Shown piece by piece: positions 41,155 to 50,205 of a DNA stretch of 64,000 bases (position 1 is the stretch's first letter; each line of letters begins with the position of its first letter). A program made the position numbers and the translations under genes. The notes under the pieces are model-generated. The model saw nothing but the letters and a program-made list of their open reading frames with translations, had not been told where the DNA came from and ran no database searches. The stretch spans positions 1 through 64,000 of the forward strand of contig NZ_JABBJN010000028.1 in NCBI RefSeq assembly GCF_012928505.1, written 5' to 3'. This stretch comes from Achromobacter sp. Bel (lineage in GTDB: Bacteria; Pseudomonadota; Gammaproteobacteria; Burkholderiales; Burkholderiaceae_B).

Positions 41155-43770
41155 TCAAGCTCTCCCCCGAAGCCACTCCTCTAACTCCCTGGCCGGCAAC
41201 GGTGGCGAAAACAGAAAGCCCTGCCCCGCCGCGCACCCCTGTTCGATCAGGAACCGCCGCTGTTCCTCGTTTTCGACGCCTTCGGCTACCACCGGCAAGC
41301 TCAGGCTCTCTCCGATCCGGATCACGGCGCTCGTCAACGCCCGCGCTGCGTCGTCGCTTTCCAATCCCTGGACAAAGCTTCGATCCAGCTTCAGTTCATC
41401 CACGATCAGACGCCGCAAGTGCCCCAGGCTGGAATACCCCGTGCCGAAGTCGTCCATCGACAAGCGCACGCCCAGGCGATGCAATTCGGCGATCGTCCGC
41501 AGCGTGCCGGCGGTGGCGTCCAGGACCACGCCTTCGGTGATCTCCAGCATCAGGTCGGCGGGCGCCAGGCCGAATTCGGCCAGCGTGGCCGCGATCATCC
41601 GGGGCAGGTTCAGGTTGTGGAAGTTCGTGGCCGACAGGTTCACCGATACCGACGGCACCTTCAATCCGTTGCTGCGCCACGTCGCCAATTGCGAGCACGC
41701 CTCGCGCAGCGCCCAGTCGCCCAGGTCGCCGATCAGGCCGCACTCTTCGGCCAACGGCACGAAACGCACGGGCGAAATGTCGCCCAGCGTCGGGTGGCGC
41801 CAGCGGGCCAGCGCTTCCACGCCGTACAGGCTGCCGTTCTTAAGGCCCACCTGCGGCTGGTAGTGCAGGCGCAGCGCCTTGGCTTCCAGCGCGTCGCGCA
41901 AGGCGGCTTCGAGCGCCAGGCGTTCTTGCGCCTGGCGGTTCATTTCCGCACTGAAGAAAGAGATCCGGTTGCGGCCCGCGGTCTTGGCCTGGTACATCGC
42001 CATGTCGGCGTGGCGCAGCAACGTATCCATGTCGCGCCCGTTTTCCGGGAACACGCTGATGCCGATGCTGACCGACGGATTCAGCGTGATACCGCCCACC
42101 GAGAACGGCTGGGCCAGCGCCACCAGGATGTGTTCGGCGGCAGCGGTCAGGCGGCCGTGCTCGAAGTCCGGCATCATCATCACGAACTCGTCGCCGGACA
42201 GCCGTCCGACAATGTCGGTCGCCCGCGCCAGGCGGCGCAGGCGCTGGGCCACGTCGCGCAGCAAGGCGTCGCCGATAGGATGACCCAGGGTGTCGTTGAC
42301 CTGCTTGAAGCGGTCCAGGTCCAGGAACAGCACCGCCACGCGCTTGCGTTCCGGTTCGGCGCGCGCCAGGGCCTGCTCGGCTTGGGCCAGCAGCAGGTTG
42401 CGGTTCGGCAGGCCGGTCAGTTCGTCGTAGAACGCCAGTTGGCGGATGCGGGCGCGGGCTTCTTCGCGCTCGAGCGCCAGCGCGCACAGGTAGACGCACA
42501 CGTCCACCAGGCGGTGATGGAAATCGTCGGGCAGACGGCGTTCGCGGAAGTAGAACCCGAAGGTGCCGATCACACGGCCGTCGCTGGACTTGATGGGCGA
42601 CGACCAGCACGCCTTGATGTCGTCCGGCAGCGGCAGGTGGCGGTAATCGTCCCACAGGGGATCAGTGGCGATGTCGGGCACGATGACGGGACGGCCCAGG
42701 AACGCGGAGGTGCCGCACGCGCCCGCTTGCGGGCCGATCTTCACGCCGTCCAGCGCGTCGGAGTAGGCGGGCGGCATGCTCGGGGCCGCCAGCGGCCGCA
42801 GGTGGCCGGTGTCGTCCACGCGCAGCACGGTGGCGGCCACTTCCGGCGCCAAGCGCTCGACCTCGCGGCACACCATGTTCATGACCTCGACCACCGAGGC
42901 CTCGTTCACCATCGCCTGCAGCACGCGGCGCTGCAGCACTTCGTGCACCTTGGTGGGGGTGATGTCGGTCAGCACGTCCACGATATTGACGAGCGTTCCA
43001 CGGTCGTCGAAGACCGAGTTGGCCATGACGGATACCCATAGGGGCTTGCCGCAGCGGTCATAGACCAGCACATCCTTGTGGTAGCCCTCGCGGCAGGCGA
43101 TACGGCGGTCCAGCTCTTCACGGGTGCCGCCGTCGGGCCGGCCGCCGGCCAGCAATTCGCCCAGTTCCTGGTGCACGGCATCGCCCCGACCGAAACCCAG
43201 CATGCGCTGGAAGCCGTCGTTCACATAGACGATGCGGCCATCGCTGCCGGACACCGCGACGGCGTTGCCGGTTTCGTTGATGCCCAGCAGCAGCAGGCGG
43301 ATCTCTTCCTGGCGCTCGGCATCCGCAATCGACTTGCGCGAGATGACCGAAATGCGCGCGACCTCACCGTCATCATCCTTCAATGGCAGGTAAGTGGCCT
43401 CGATCCAGAGCGAACCGCCATCTTTCTTACGGTAGCGGCAGGTGCCCGAAAAATAATCGCCCTGGCGCAGGCGGGCCCAGATCCGCTCTCCGCTGGCGAT
43501 GCCCTTGCCTTCGTCCATGCTGTCGCACAGCATGTCGTGGCGCAGCGTCAAGGCCTCCTCCAGGGAGTACCCCGAGGCGGCCAGGAAATTGGGGTTGGCG
43601 TTCGTCAGCGAACCGCTCGCGTCGAAATCGAACAGCAGCAGCGCCCGATCCATCGACGTCAGGTAATTGCCCGCATGCCACGCGGCGCCCTGGGGGCCCG
43701 CGCTCGAAACGCCTACATGAGTATCAAGCATAAGGGGCTCCATACCGGAATACAGCTGTTCCGGTTTCAT
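41155..43770 (-). CDS. PAS-PAS-GAF-GGDEF-EAL c-di-GMP enzyme
   Basis: Signalling protein of 871 residues. Two PAS domains (about 40-145 and 165-275) and a GAF domain (about 285-425) precede a GGDEF domain (about 430-590) and an EAL domain (about 605-865). The diguanylate cyclase signature reads SGDEF in place of GGDEF, so synthesis may be weak or absent. The EAL motif is intact (GVEALARW) with DDFGTGYSS, so phosphodiesterase activity is likely. The domain order is that of E. coli DosP. Its ATG directly follows the stop of siaD with no gap, so it is the fifth gene of the sia operon. Confidence 0.88.
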   Translation of the reverse strand: MKPEQLYSGMEPLMLDTHVGVSSAGPQGAAWHAGNYLTSMDRALLLFDFDASGSLTNANPNFLAASGYSLEEALTLRHDMLCDSMDEGKGIASGERIWARLRQGDYFSGTCRYRKKDGGSLWIEATYLPLKDDDGEVARISVISRKSIADAERQEEIRLLLLGINETGNAVAVSGSDGRIVYVNDGFQRMLGFGRGDAVHQELGELLAGGRPDGGTREELDRRIACREGYHKDVLVYDRCGKPLWVSVMANSVFDDRGTLVNIVDVLTDITPTKVHEVLQRRVLQAMVNEASVVEVMNMVCREVERLAPEVAATVLRVDDTGHLRPLAAPSMPPAYSDALDGVKIGPQAGACGTSAFLGRPVIVPDIATDPLWDDYRHLPLPDDIKACWSSPIKSSDGRVIGTFGFYFRERRLPDDFHHRLVDVCVYLCALALEREEARARIRQLAFYDELTGLPNRNLLLAQAEQALARAEPERKRVAVLFLDLDRFKQVNDTLGHPIGDALLRDVAQRLRRLARATDIVGRLSGDEFVMMMPDFEHGRLTAAAEHILVALAQPFSVGGITLNPSVSIGISVFPENGRDMDTLLRHADMAMYQAKTAGRNRISFFSAEMNRQAQERLALEAALRDALEAKALRLHYQPQVGLKNGSLYGVEALARWRHPTLGDISPVRFVPLAEECGLIGDLGDWALREACSQLATWRSNGLKVPSVSVNLSATNFHNLNLPRMIAATLAEFGLAPADLMLEITEGVVLDATAGTLRTIAELHRLGVRLSMDDFGTGYSSLGHLRRLIVDELKLDRSFVQGLESDDAARALTSAVIRIGESLSLPVVAEGVENEEQRRFLIEQGCAAGQGFLFSPPLPARELEEWLRGRA

Positions 43771-44568
43771 TCAGCGCTTTGGAAAGCCAAGCGCGACGCG
43801 GTCTCGTCCGTCCTGCTTGGCCAGGTACAGCGCCTGGTCCGCGCGACTGAGCGTTTCCGAGAAGGTCTCTCCCAACTGGTGATGCGCCATGCCGATACTG
43901 ACCGTCAACCTCAATACGTCCTCGCCCGCCGCCACCGCAAGCCCGCGCACCGCGCCGACCAGCCGGTCCATGACGCCTTGGGCGGCGTCTGGCTGCGTGT
44001 TGGGCAGCAGCACCAGGAATTCTTCGCCTCCCCAGCGTCCGCACAAGTCGTACTCGCGCAGGCTTTCGCGCATTACGCCGGCAAGCTCGACCAGCGCGCG
44101 GTCCCCGGTTTCGTGCCCGTAGCGGTCATTGACCGACTTGAAGTGGTCCACGTCCAGCATGGCCACGACAAGGCTCTCGCCGATGCGCGAGGCGCGCTCG
44201 ACTTCCTGCTTGATCATTTCCATCAGGGCGCGCCGGTTCAGCAGGCTGGTCAACGGATCGCGGCTGGAGGTCTCTTCCAGCGCGGCGTTCAGGTCGCGCA
44301 TCATGTTCTGGTAGTGGTCGGAAATTCGCGCAATGCGCGTCAACCGGCGCAACTGCCGGTCGAATTGGTCGCACAGGCCCAGTTCGCGCTCGTGCGCCAT
44401 GGATTGGTAGGCGTCCGACAACTGGGTCACGCGCTCGATGCGGGCCATCTGCTCGGCCGTATGCTGCCAAAGCGCCTCAAGCGCGTCGCGCAGAGGGTGG
44501 CCGTCATAGGCCGGGTCTGCCAGCAGTTCGGTGATGCGTCGATCCAGTTCGGCGGCGCCGGGTTTCAT
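43771..44568 (-). CDS. siaD: Diguanylate cyclase SiaD
   Basis: Makes c-di-GMP from two GTP. Protein of 265 residues: an N-terminal helical region (about 1-95, probably coiled coil) then a GGDEF domain with an intact GGEEF signature (CGRWGGEEFLVLLP) and SRDPLTSLLNRRAL. In P. aeruginosa SiaD is switched on by binding unphosphorylated SiaC, and the helical region is where SiaC binds. It overlaps siaC by 4 bp. The identification rests on the four-gene order siaA-siaB-siaC-siaD, all present here. Confidence 0.87.
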   Translation of the reverse strand: MKPGAAELDRRITELLADPAYDGHPLRDALEALWQHTAEQMARIERVTQLSDAYQSMAHERELGLCDQFDRQLRRLTRIARISDHYQNMMRDLNAALEETSSRDPLTSLLNRRALMEMIKQEVERASRIGESLVVAMLDVDHFKSVNDRYGHETGDRALVELAGVMRESLREYDLCGRWGGEEFLVLLPNTQPDAAQGVMDRLVGAVRGLAVAAGEDVLRLTVSIGMAHHQLGETFSETLSRADQALYLAKQDGRDRVALGFPKR

Positions 44569-44942
44569 TCGCGGCCAACCACCGAAAACGGAAAGGTGCA
44601 GTCTTCCTTGAATTCCTCGGCCAGCTCGCCGACGCGTTCATTGCGTTTGTCGTAGAACCAGGTCACGCTGACCTGTCGGCCCTTGCCGTGCGCGGCTTCG
44701 ATCACGTCGAAGATGTCCATGACGGACTTGATGCTGCTGGTGTTGAGATACAGCAGTTCCAGTTCCAGGCTCAACGGGGCGGATGAGCCCAGCAGGTAAG
44801 CCTCGACCCATTCGATCACCGGGCCGAACAGTTCAAAGGAATTCTCGGGGTAGGAGTCGCCGCGCATCGCCAGCACGCCGGCAGCCGCATCAGCGGTGAT
44901 GGCGGGCGTGGACTGCGTCCCGGGAATGTTCAAATCTTTCAT
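44565..44942 (-). CDS. siaC: SiaC-type regulatory phosphoprotein (DUF1987)
   Basis: Protein of 125 residues from ATG 44942. An in-frame TTG one codon earlier is less likely. SiaC is phosphorylated by SiaB and dephosphorylated by SiaA, and the dephosphorylated form activates SiaD. The conserved site LYLNTSSIKS is present, and with this start the Thr is residue 68, the position I recall as the phosphosite in P. aeruginosa SiaC. The order siaB-siaC-siaD is preserved, with a 4-bp overlap into siaD. Confidence 0.88.
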   Translation of the reverse strand: MKDLNIPGTQSTPAITADAAAGVLAMRGDSYPENSFELFGPVIEWVEAYLLGSSAPLSLELELLYLNTSSIKSVMDIFDVIEAAHGKGRQVSVTWFYDKRNERVGELAEEFKEDCTFPFSVVGRE

Positions 44943-44982
44943 CAAATACTCCGAAAATAATTCTTGGATGCGCGCGGAGCCT

Positions 44983-45522
44983 TCAGATCACGACGCTCAG
45001 GCTGAAGAACGCCTGCCCTTCCTGGGCGGCGGGCGTCAGGCTGGCTTCCAGCGGGGCGCCGGCGCGGCGTGCGATATCGATCAACCCCAGACCCGCGCCC
45101 GAGGCCACGCCTTGGGTGCGCGGCTTGTGAAGCTGCGTCTTGTATTCCGCCTTCAGGGCCGCCTTGTCCAGCGCGGCCAGTTCGCGGATCCGCGCGACCA
45201 GGGCATGGCCGTCGTCGGACTTGACGAGGTTGCCCGCCGACACCACGTAGCGGCTTTCGTCGCGGCGGCCGATCACGACGGTCGCCGACGCCTCGGCGTC
45301 GCCGTGAGCGGCGGCGTACTGGCGAATGTTCTGGATCATCTCGATGTACACCGAGAAAACGTCCATCGCTTCAGCCGGCCGCACATGTTCCGCGTTCAGG
45401 TAATTCTTGAGCGCGTTGCCGATTTCCTCGATCAAGCTGCGGGAGATCGGCCCGTTAAAGCACAGCAGGGTGCGGTTCTGATTGAACCGTTCACCCAACG
45501 CATAGAGATCGGAGGCATTCAT
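44983..45522 (-). CDS. siaB: SiaB-type kinase (DUF6272)
   Basis: Protein of 179 residues in the family that phosphorylates SiaC. A GHKL-like glycine box is visible near the C-terminus (ASGAGLGLIDIARRAG), and NIRQYAA near residue 85 may correspond to an N-box-like segment. It lies 23 bp after siaA and 40 bp before siaC. It is the kinase counterpart to the SiaA phosphatase. Confidence 0.83.
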   Translation of the reverse strand: MNASDLYALGERFNQNRTLLCFNGPISRSLIEEIGNALKNYLNAEHVRPAEAMDVFSVYIEMIQNIRQYAAAHGDAEASATVVIGRRDESRYVVSAGNLVKSDDGHALVARIRELAALDKAALKAEYKTQLHKPRTQGVASGAGLGLIDIARRAGAPLEASLTPAAQEGQAFFSLSVVI

Positions 45523-45545
45523 AGCGGTTACCGCCCTGATAACGA

Positions 45546-47534
45546 TTATTCGAAACGGAAAGACAGCAAGGTGATGTCGTCACGCTGGGGACGGCCACCC
45601 TGGTATTCGGCCAGCGCTTGCGTAAACGCGACGGCCTGTTCAGTTAACGGCTGCCGCGCGTGTCTCTTGAGCATTTCCGCGAAACGCGTGTTGCCGAACC
45701 CGAACCCGTGCTCGCCGCCCGCCTGGTCCAGGAACCCGTCTGTCGCCAGGTAATAGGTCCAGCCCGGTTCCATCTGCAGATCGATATTCGCGTAGACCCC
45801 GGTGCGCTTGTCGCCCAACGCGCGCCTGCCGCCGGGGATCTCGCGCAAGGTCTCGCCATCGCTGGCGTACAGGCTGATCTTCGCGCCGGCATACCGCAGC
45901 CGTCCCGTCTGGCGGTCAATATATACCAGGCCCGCATCGGTATTGGTGGCCAGCGCCCGGGGCAGTTGCGCATCCGCAAGCATGGCGCGGATGGCCATGT
46001 CGGTGCGCGTCAGGATCCCGGCAGGATCGCCGGGGCCGACCTCGGTGATCGCCAGATCGATGGCGGCACGCGCCAGCATCGTCATCAGCGCGCCCGGCAC
46101 GCCGTGGCCCGCGCAGTCCATGATACCCAGCAGGCAGTTGGCGCCGTCCGATCGGAAGACGTAGAAATCGCCGCCCACCACGTCGCGCGGCTTCCACAGC
46201 ACGAAGTGGTGCGCGCCCAGGGACTGCGTCAGCTGGCGGTCCGGCAGGATGGCGCGCTGGATCAGGCTGGCGTAGTCGATGGAGTCGCCGATCTTCTTGT
46301 GCGCGGCGGCCATGGCCCGGTTGGCGTCCTCCAACTCGGACGTGCGTTCGCGCACCTTGGACTCCAGTTCGGCCGTGTGCTGGCGGACCTTGTCGGCCAT
46401 GACACCGAAGGCGCGGCTCAGGTCGCCGATCTCGTCCTGCCCGCCCGGGGGCAGGCGCACGTCGTAGCTGCCGTCCGCGATGGCGCGGGCCGATTGCTGC
46501 AGGCGACGCAGCGGACGCAGCATCAGCCGCTCGATGGCGTAGCCGAAGCCCAGCAGCATGGCGGCGAACAGCACCGCCAGGCCGATCGCCGCCGGCCACA
46601 GCCAACCGGTATCCAGCACGCGCGCGGCGCCCAGGTCCACAACCGTCAGCACGTGCCAATGCAACTCGGGCATATAGGCCACGGACATCAACTGGCGCGC
46701 GCCGTCGATCTTCACCCAGGCGGATTGCACCGATTGCGGATCGGCCTGGGCCGCGCGCATGGCTGCCCGCAATTCGTCCCGGCCCGGCCCGTCGTCCAGC
46801 AGGTTGAACACCCTGCCCCGGCCGCCGGCGGCGCCGCCCGCGCCGGAGTTGTAGGCGATCAGGGTGGCGTCCATATGCGCCTGGATGGCGCCTTCCTCGT
46901 CGACGATGATGGGCGTGACGCCGGGCTGGCCGCTGTTGACGAAATCGCGCAGGAAGCCGCCCACGTCCAGGCCGGCGCCGGTCAGGGCCACGACGCGGTC
47001 GCCGTCGCGCACCTGGACGTTGATCCACACCTTCGTAGTCTGGAGCTTCAGGTCGGGATTAACGTTGATGTTGTACTTGGCCGGCGACTTCAGCGTGGCG
47101 TAGAACCAGCCGTCGTCCGCCGCGCCGGGGCTGAGCGTATAGCGCGGCGCCTCGGACAACGGCTTGTCGTCGTTGAAGTAGTAGTGGCCGCTTGCGGCGC
47201 TGGCGATGAAGTAGGCGCGGCCCAGCAGATCGCGGCGGTAGCCGTCGGCTTCGCGGAAGAAGAGCTCGCGGGCAGCCGGATCGCCTTCGTTGCGCAGCCA
47301 GCGCCGGGTGACTTCGCTATCGGCCAGTCGCAGCGACAAGGCCAGTTCGCGCGACACCGGCGCCAGGATGCGTTGCCGGTTGAGTTGCGTGAAGTTATCG
47401 GCGAAGGCGCGTCCGAAGTGGTCCCTGACCCCATCCAGCACCAGCCAACCGATCACGGCGGCGGACGCCAAGGCGATCACGCATGCCAACAGCAGCGCCA
47501 TCAATGATTTTTTGCGCAAACCCCATTTCGCCAT
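45546..47534 (-). CDS. siaA: SiaA-type membrane PP2C phosphatase
   Basis: Sensor phosphatase of 662 residues. An N-terminal membrane helix (about 10-32), a periplasmic dCache-like region (about 35-310; WFYATLKSPAKYNINVNPDLK), a second helix (about 318-340), a HAMP domain (about 340-395; RPLRRLQQSARAIADGSYDVRLPP) and a coiled linker precede a SpoIIE/PP2C domain. The metal motifs VVGGDFYVF, MDCAGHGVPGALM, YLATDGFLDQ and DDITLLSF are intact. It would sense an outside signal and dephosphorylate SiaC, so turning on SiaD. It is first in the operon. Confidence 0.88.
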   Translation of the reverse strand: MAKWGLRKKSLMALLLACVIALASAAVIGWLVLDGVRDHFGRAFADNFTQLNRQRILAPVSRELALSLRLADSEVTRRWLRNEGDPAARELFFREADGYRRDLLGRAYFIASAASGHYYFNDDKPLSEAPRYTLSPGAADDGWFYATLKSPAKYNINVNPDLKLQTTKVWINVQVRDGDRVVALTGAGLDVGGFLRDFVNSGQPGVTPIIVDEEGAIQAHMDATLIAYNSGAGGAAGGRGRVFNLLDDGPGRDELRAAMRAAQADPQSVQSAWVKIDGARQLMSVAYMPELHWHVLTVVDLGAARVLDTGWLWPAAIGLAVLFAAMLLGFGYAIERLMLRPLRRLQQSARAIADGSYDVRLPPGGQDEIGDLSRAFGVMADKVRQHTAELESKVRERTSELEDANRAMAAAHKKIGDSIDYASLIQRAILPDRQLTQSLGAHHFVLWKPRDVVGGDFYVFRSDGANCLLGIMDCAGHGVPGALMTMLARAAIDLAITEVGPGDPAGILTRTDMAIRAMLADAQLPRALATNTDAGLVYIDRQTGRLRYAGAKISLYASDGETLREIPGGRRALGDKRTGVYANIDLQMEPGWTYYLATDGFLDQAGGEHGFGFGNTRFAEMLKRHARQPLTEQAVAFTQALAEYQGGRPQRDDITLLSFRFE

Positions 47535-47610
47535 GCGAAGTCATCCTGACAACTTGATAAGACGTGACGTGCGTACCCGCCCTGAAGGCACGATAGGGTC
47601 AGGCGCGCTA

Positions 47611-47639
47611 AGTGTAGAGAACAGCGGGGTCAAATGAAA
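47611..47639 (-). promoter_or_regulatory. Possible siaA promoter
   Basis: On the minus strand TTTCAT (47634-47639) and TACACT (47611-47616) are spaced by 17 bp, about 75 bp before the siaA start. The -35 is weak. Confidence 0.3.
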
Positions 47640-47650
47640 CAGGCGCAAAC

Positions 47651-47669
47651 GTCTGGATGCGTTCCAGAC
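47651..47669. repeat. Hairpin in the siaA-livF gap
   Basis: GTCTGGA-TGCGT-TCCAGAC forms a perfect 7-bp stem just upstream of the predicted siaA promoter. It may be an operator or the end of the liv transcript. AT-rich sequence (47675-47735) follows toward livF. Confidence 0.4.
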
Positions 47670-47763
47670 ACCTTAAGTTTCAGCCCAGCAATGTAAATGC
47701 GGGTTTATTGCGTTTTATATCGTATTTTTTACGAGCGCCCCCGCAGGCGATGCGGCTTTATTA

Positions 47764-48468
47764 CTACACGCCCAGATAGCGTTCCCATAGGCCGCGGTCG
47801 GCGTCCAGCGCGCGCGAGTCGCCCGTCCACACGACCTTGCCACGCTCCAGGATGACGTGCTGGTCCGCCAGGCTCAGCAACCTTTCGACATATTTATCGA
47901 TGACGAGGATGGTCTGCCCCGCCTGGCGCAACCGCGACAGGCAATTCCAGATTTCCTCGCGGATCTTGGGCGCCAGGCCCTCCGTGGCCTCGTCCAGGAT
48001 CAGCAACCGGGGATTGGTGACCAGCGCCCGGCCGATGGCCAGCATCTGCTGTTCGCCGCCCGAGAGCTGGTTGCCCATGTTGCGGGCGCGTTCGGCCAGC
48101 CGGGGGAACAGGTCGAATACGCGTTCGGGCGTCCAGGGCTCGCCGATTTCGGGATTACGCGCGGCGACGAAGGCGGTCAGGTGTTCGCGCACCGTCAGAT
48201 TCGGAAAGCACTGGCGTCCTTCGGGGACGATGGCCACGCCCGCCCGGGCAATGCGGTCCGGGCTCCAGCCGCTGATGTCCTGCCCCGCGAACTGGATCTT
48301 GCCGCCCCGCAGCGGCAACTGGCCGAACAGGGTGCGCAGCAGCGTGGTCTTGCCCATGCCGTTGCGGCCCAGCAAGGTCACGACCTGCCCGGCGCCGATC
48401 TGCAGGTCCACGCCGAACAGTACCTGGCTGGCGCCGTAGCCGCTCTGGGCCGATTCGATGGTCAGCAT
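47764..48468 (-). CDS. livF: Branched-chain/aromatic acid ABC importer ATPase LivF
   Basis: ATPase of 234 residues from ATG 48468. Walker A (GRNGMGKTT) is near residue 37, the signature LSGGEQQM near 136 and Walker B (LLILDEATEGLAP) near 156. VERLLSLADQHVILERGKVVWTG is the LivF-type tail. It overlaps livG by 1 bp and is the last gene of livJ-H-M-G-F. The neighbouring aminobenzoate operon and the shared promoter motif suggest an aromatic acid substrate in place of leucine. Confidence 0.92.
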   Translation of the reverse strand: MLTIESAQSGYGASQVLFGVDLQIGAGQVVTLLGRNGMGKTTLLRTLFGQLPLRGGKIQFAGQDISGWSPDRIARAGVAIVPEGRQCFPNLTVREHLTAFVAARNPEIGEPWTPERVFDLFPRLAERARNMGNQLSGGEQQMLAIGRALVTNPRLLILDEATEGLAPKIREEIWNCLSRLRQAGQTILVIDKYVERLLSLADQHVILERGKVVWTGDSRALDADRGLWERYLGV

Positions 48469-49244
48469 CACGCGGTCTCCTCGTCGCCCAGATAGGCTTG
48501 CCGTACTTCCGGGTTGGCGCGGATCTCGTCGGGGGTGCCGGTCGCGATGACGCGGCCATACACCAGCACCGACAGACGGTCGGCCAGGCGGAACACCGCC
48601 TGCATATCGTGTTCGACCAGCAGCATGGCGGCCCGTCCCCGCAGGGTTTCGATCAATTCGGTCAGGCGGACGGTCTCGTCGGGGCCCATGCCGGCCATGG
48701 GCTCGTCCAGCAGCAGCACGCTGGGCCGGGCGGCCAGCGCCAGCGCGAACTCCACTTTGCGTTGTTCGCCGTGCGGCAAGGTGCCCGCCGGCCGGTCCAG
48801 CAGGGCCGCGTCGATGGCGCATTCCCGGGCCAGCTCGCGCGCCTGTTCATACAGCGCGGATTCGGCGGCGCGCGGCTTCCAGAACCGGAAACTGCTGCCC
48901 GCATGGGCCTGCACCGCCAGCACCAGGTTGTCCAGCACGCTGGACTGCTTGAAGATATTGGTGATCTGGTAAGACCGCGACAGCCCGGCCGACACGCGCT
49001 GGTGCGCGTTCATGCTCGTGACGTCGCGCCCGCCCACCGTCAACGTGCCGGAATCCGCCGCCAACGTGCCGGACAGCAGGTGGATCAGCGTGGACTTGCC
49101 CGCGCCGTTGGGACCGATCAGGGCGTGGATTTCGCCCGGGTTCAGGGTCAGCGACACGTTATCGGTGGCGACCAGCGCGCCGAAGCGGCGGACCAGCCCG
49201 GAGGCCTGCAAGGCAGGCGCGGTGGCGTTGATAGACGGATTCAT
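48468..49244 (-). CDS. livG: Branched-chain/aromatic acid ABC importer ATPase LivG
   Basis: ATPase of 258 residues from ATG 49244. Walker A (GPNGAGKST) is near residue 44, the signature-like PHGEQRK near 162 and Walker B (VLLLDEPMAGMGPDE) near 182, with HDMQAVFRLADR as the switch. The signature reads LPHGEQRKVE, a variation seen in LivG proteins. It overlaps livM by 4 bp and livF by 1 bp. Confidence 0.92.
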   Translation of the reverse strand: MNPSINATAPALQASGLVRRFGALVATDNVSLTLNPGEIHALIGPNGAGKSTLIHLLSGTLAADSGTLTVGGRDVTSMNAHQRVSAGLSRSYQITNIFKQSSVLDNLVLAVQAHAGSSFRFWKPRAAESALYEQARELARECAIDAALLDRPAGTLPHGEQRKVEFALALAARPSVLLLDEPMAGMGPDETVRLTELIETLRGRAAMLLVEHDMQAVFRLADRLSVLVYGRVIATGTPDEIRANPEVRQAYLGDEETA

Positions 49245-50203
49245 GATCCCACCTTGCCGGATTGGGGCGTGGCGCGTCCGCCGAACAACGGGCCGAACAG
49301 GCCGACCAGGCCGCGCGGCGCGCCGAACACCACGCACAGCAGCAGCACCCCCAGGGGCAGGTGCCAATATTCGGTCCACAGACGCAGCACTTCTTCCAGC
49401 GTCAGCATCACCACCGCACCGGCCACGCCGCCCCAGCGCAGGCCGATGCCGCCCACCAGCACCATGATCAGCAGGTTGGCCGATTGCGTCCAATGCATCA
49501 GGCTGGGCGAGATGAACAGGTTGTGGTTGGCCAGCAGCGCGCCGGCCAGGCCGGCTGCCGCGCCGCTTAGCGTGAAGGCCGCCAGTTTGATGCGATAGAC
49601 CGGGTAGCCCATGGACTCCATGCGCGACTCGTTCTCGCGGATGCCCTGCAAGGCCGTGCCGAAGCGCGAGGACACCACCCGGCTGAACCCCCACATGACC
49701 AGCGCGAACAACACCAGCACCAGGTAATAGAAGCTGACGTCATGGGACAGGTCGATGCCCGGCAGCGTGGAATAGCCGGGCAGGTTCAGCCCGTCTTCGC
49801 CGCCGTACTGGCGCAGCGAAATAAAGATGTAGAACAGCATCTGCGCGAATGCCAGCGTGATCATGATGAAGTACACGCCGCGGGTGCGCAGCGAGATCGC
49901 CCCCGTGATGCAGGCCAGCACGCCCGCCAGCAGCATGGCCACCGGCCAGACGATCAACGCCGAGGTTACGCCCGACATCGCCAGGATGCCCACCGCATAG
50001 GCGCCGGCGCCGAAGAACGCCGCGTGCCCCAGCGCCACCATGCCGCCGTAGCCCAGGATCAGGTTCAGGCTGGTCGCCGCCAGCGCGTAGATCAGCACGC
50101 GCCGCACGAAGGAAATATAGAAGTCCAGGCCCAGCGCCGGCGCCACCAGCGGGAACACCGCCAGCGCCGCCAGGAGGACCACGGTCCAGATTGTGGTTCT
50201 CAT
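49241..50203 (-). CDS. livM: Branched-chain/aromatic acid ABC importer permease LivM
   Basis: Inner-membrane permease of 320 residues from ATG 50203 with multiple hydrophobic helices. The family signature LGYGGMVALGHAAFFGAGAYAVG is near residue 50, and FGTALQGIRENESRMESMGYPVYRIKLAAF near 185 is the ATPase-contact loop. It follows livH by 2 bp. The C-terminus carries a short hydrophilic tail. Confidence 0.92.
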   Translation of the reverse strand: MRTTIWTVVLLAALAVFPLVAPALGLDFYISFVRRVLIYALAATSLNLILGYGGMVALGHAAFFGAGAYAVGILAMSGVTSALIVWPVAMLLAGVLACITGAISLRTRGVYFIMITLAFAQMLFYIFISLRQYGGEDGLNLPGYSTLPGIDLSHDVSFYYLVLVLFALVMWGFSRVVSSRFGTALQGIRENESRMESMGYPVYRIKLAAFTLSGAAAGLAGALLANHNLFISPSLMHWTQSANLLIMVLVGGIGLRWGGVAGAVVMLTLEEVLRLWTEYWHLPLGVLLLCVVFGAPRGLVGLFGPLFGGRATPQSGKVGS

Positions 50204-50205
50204 CG

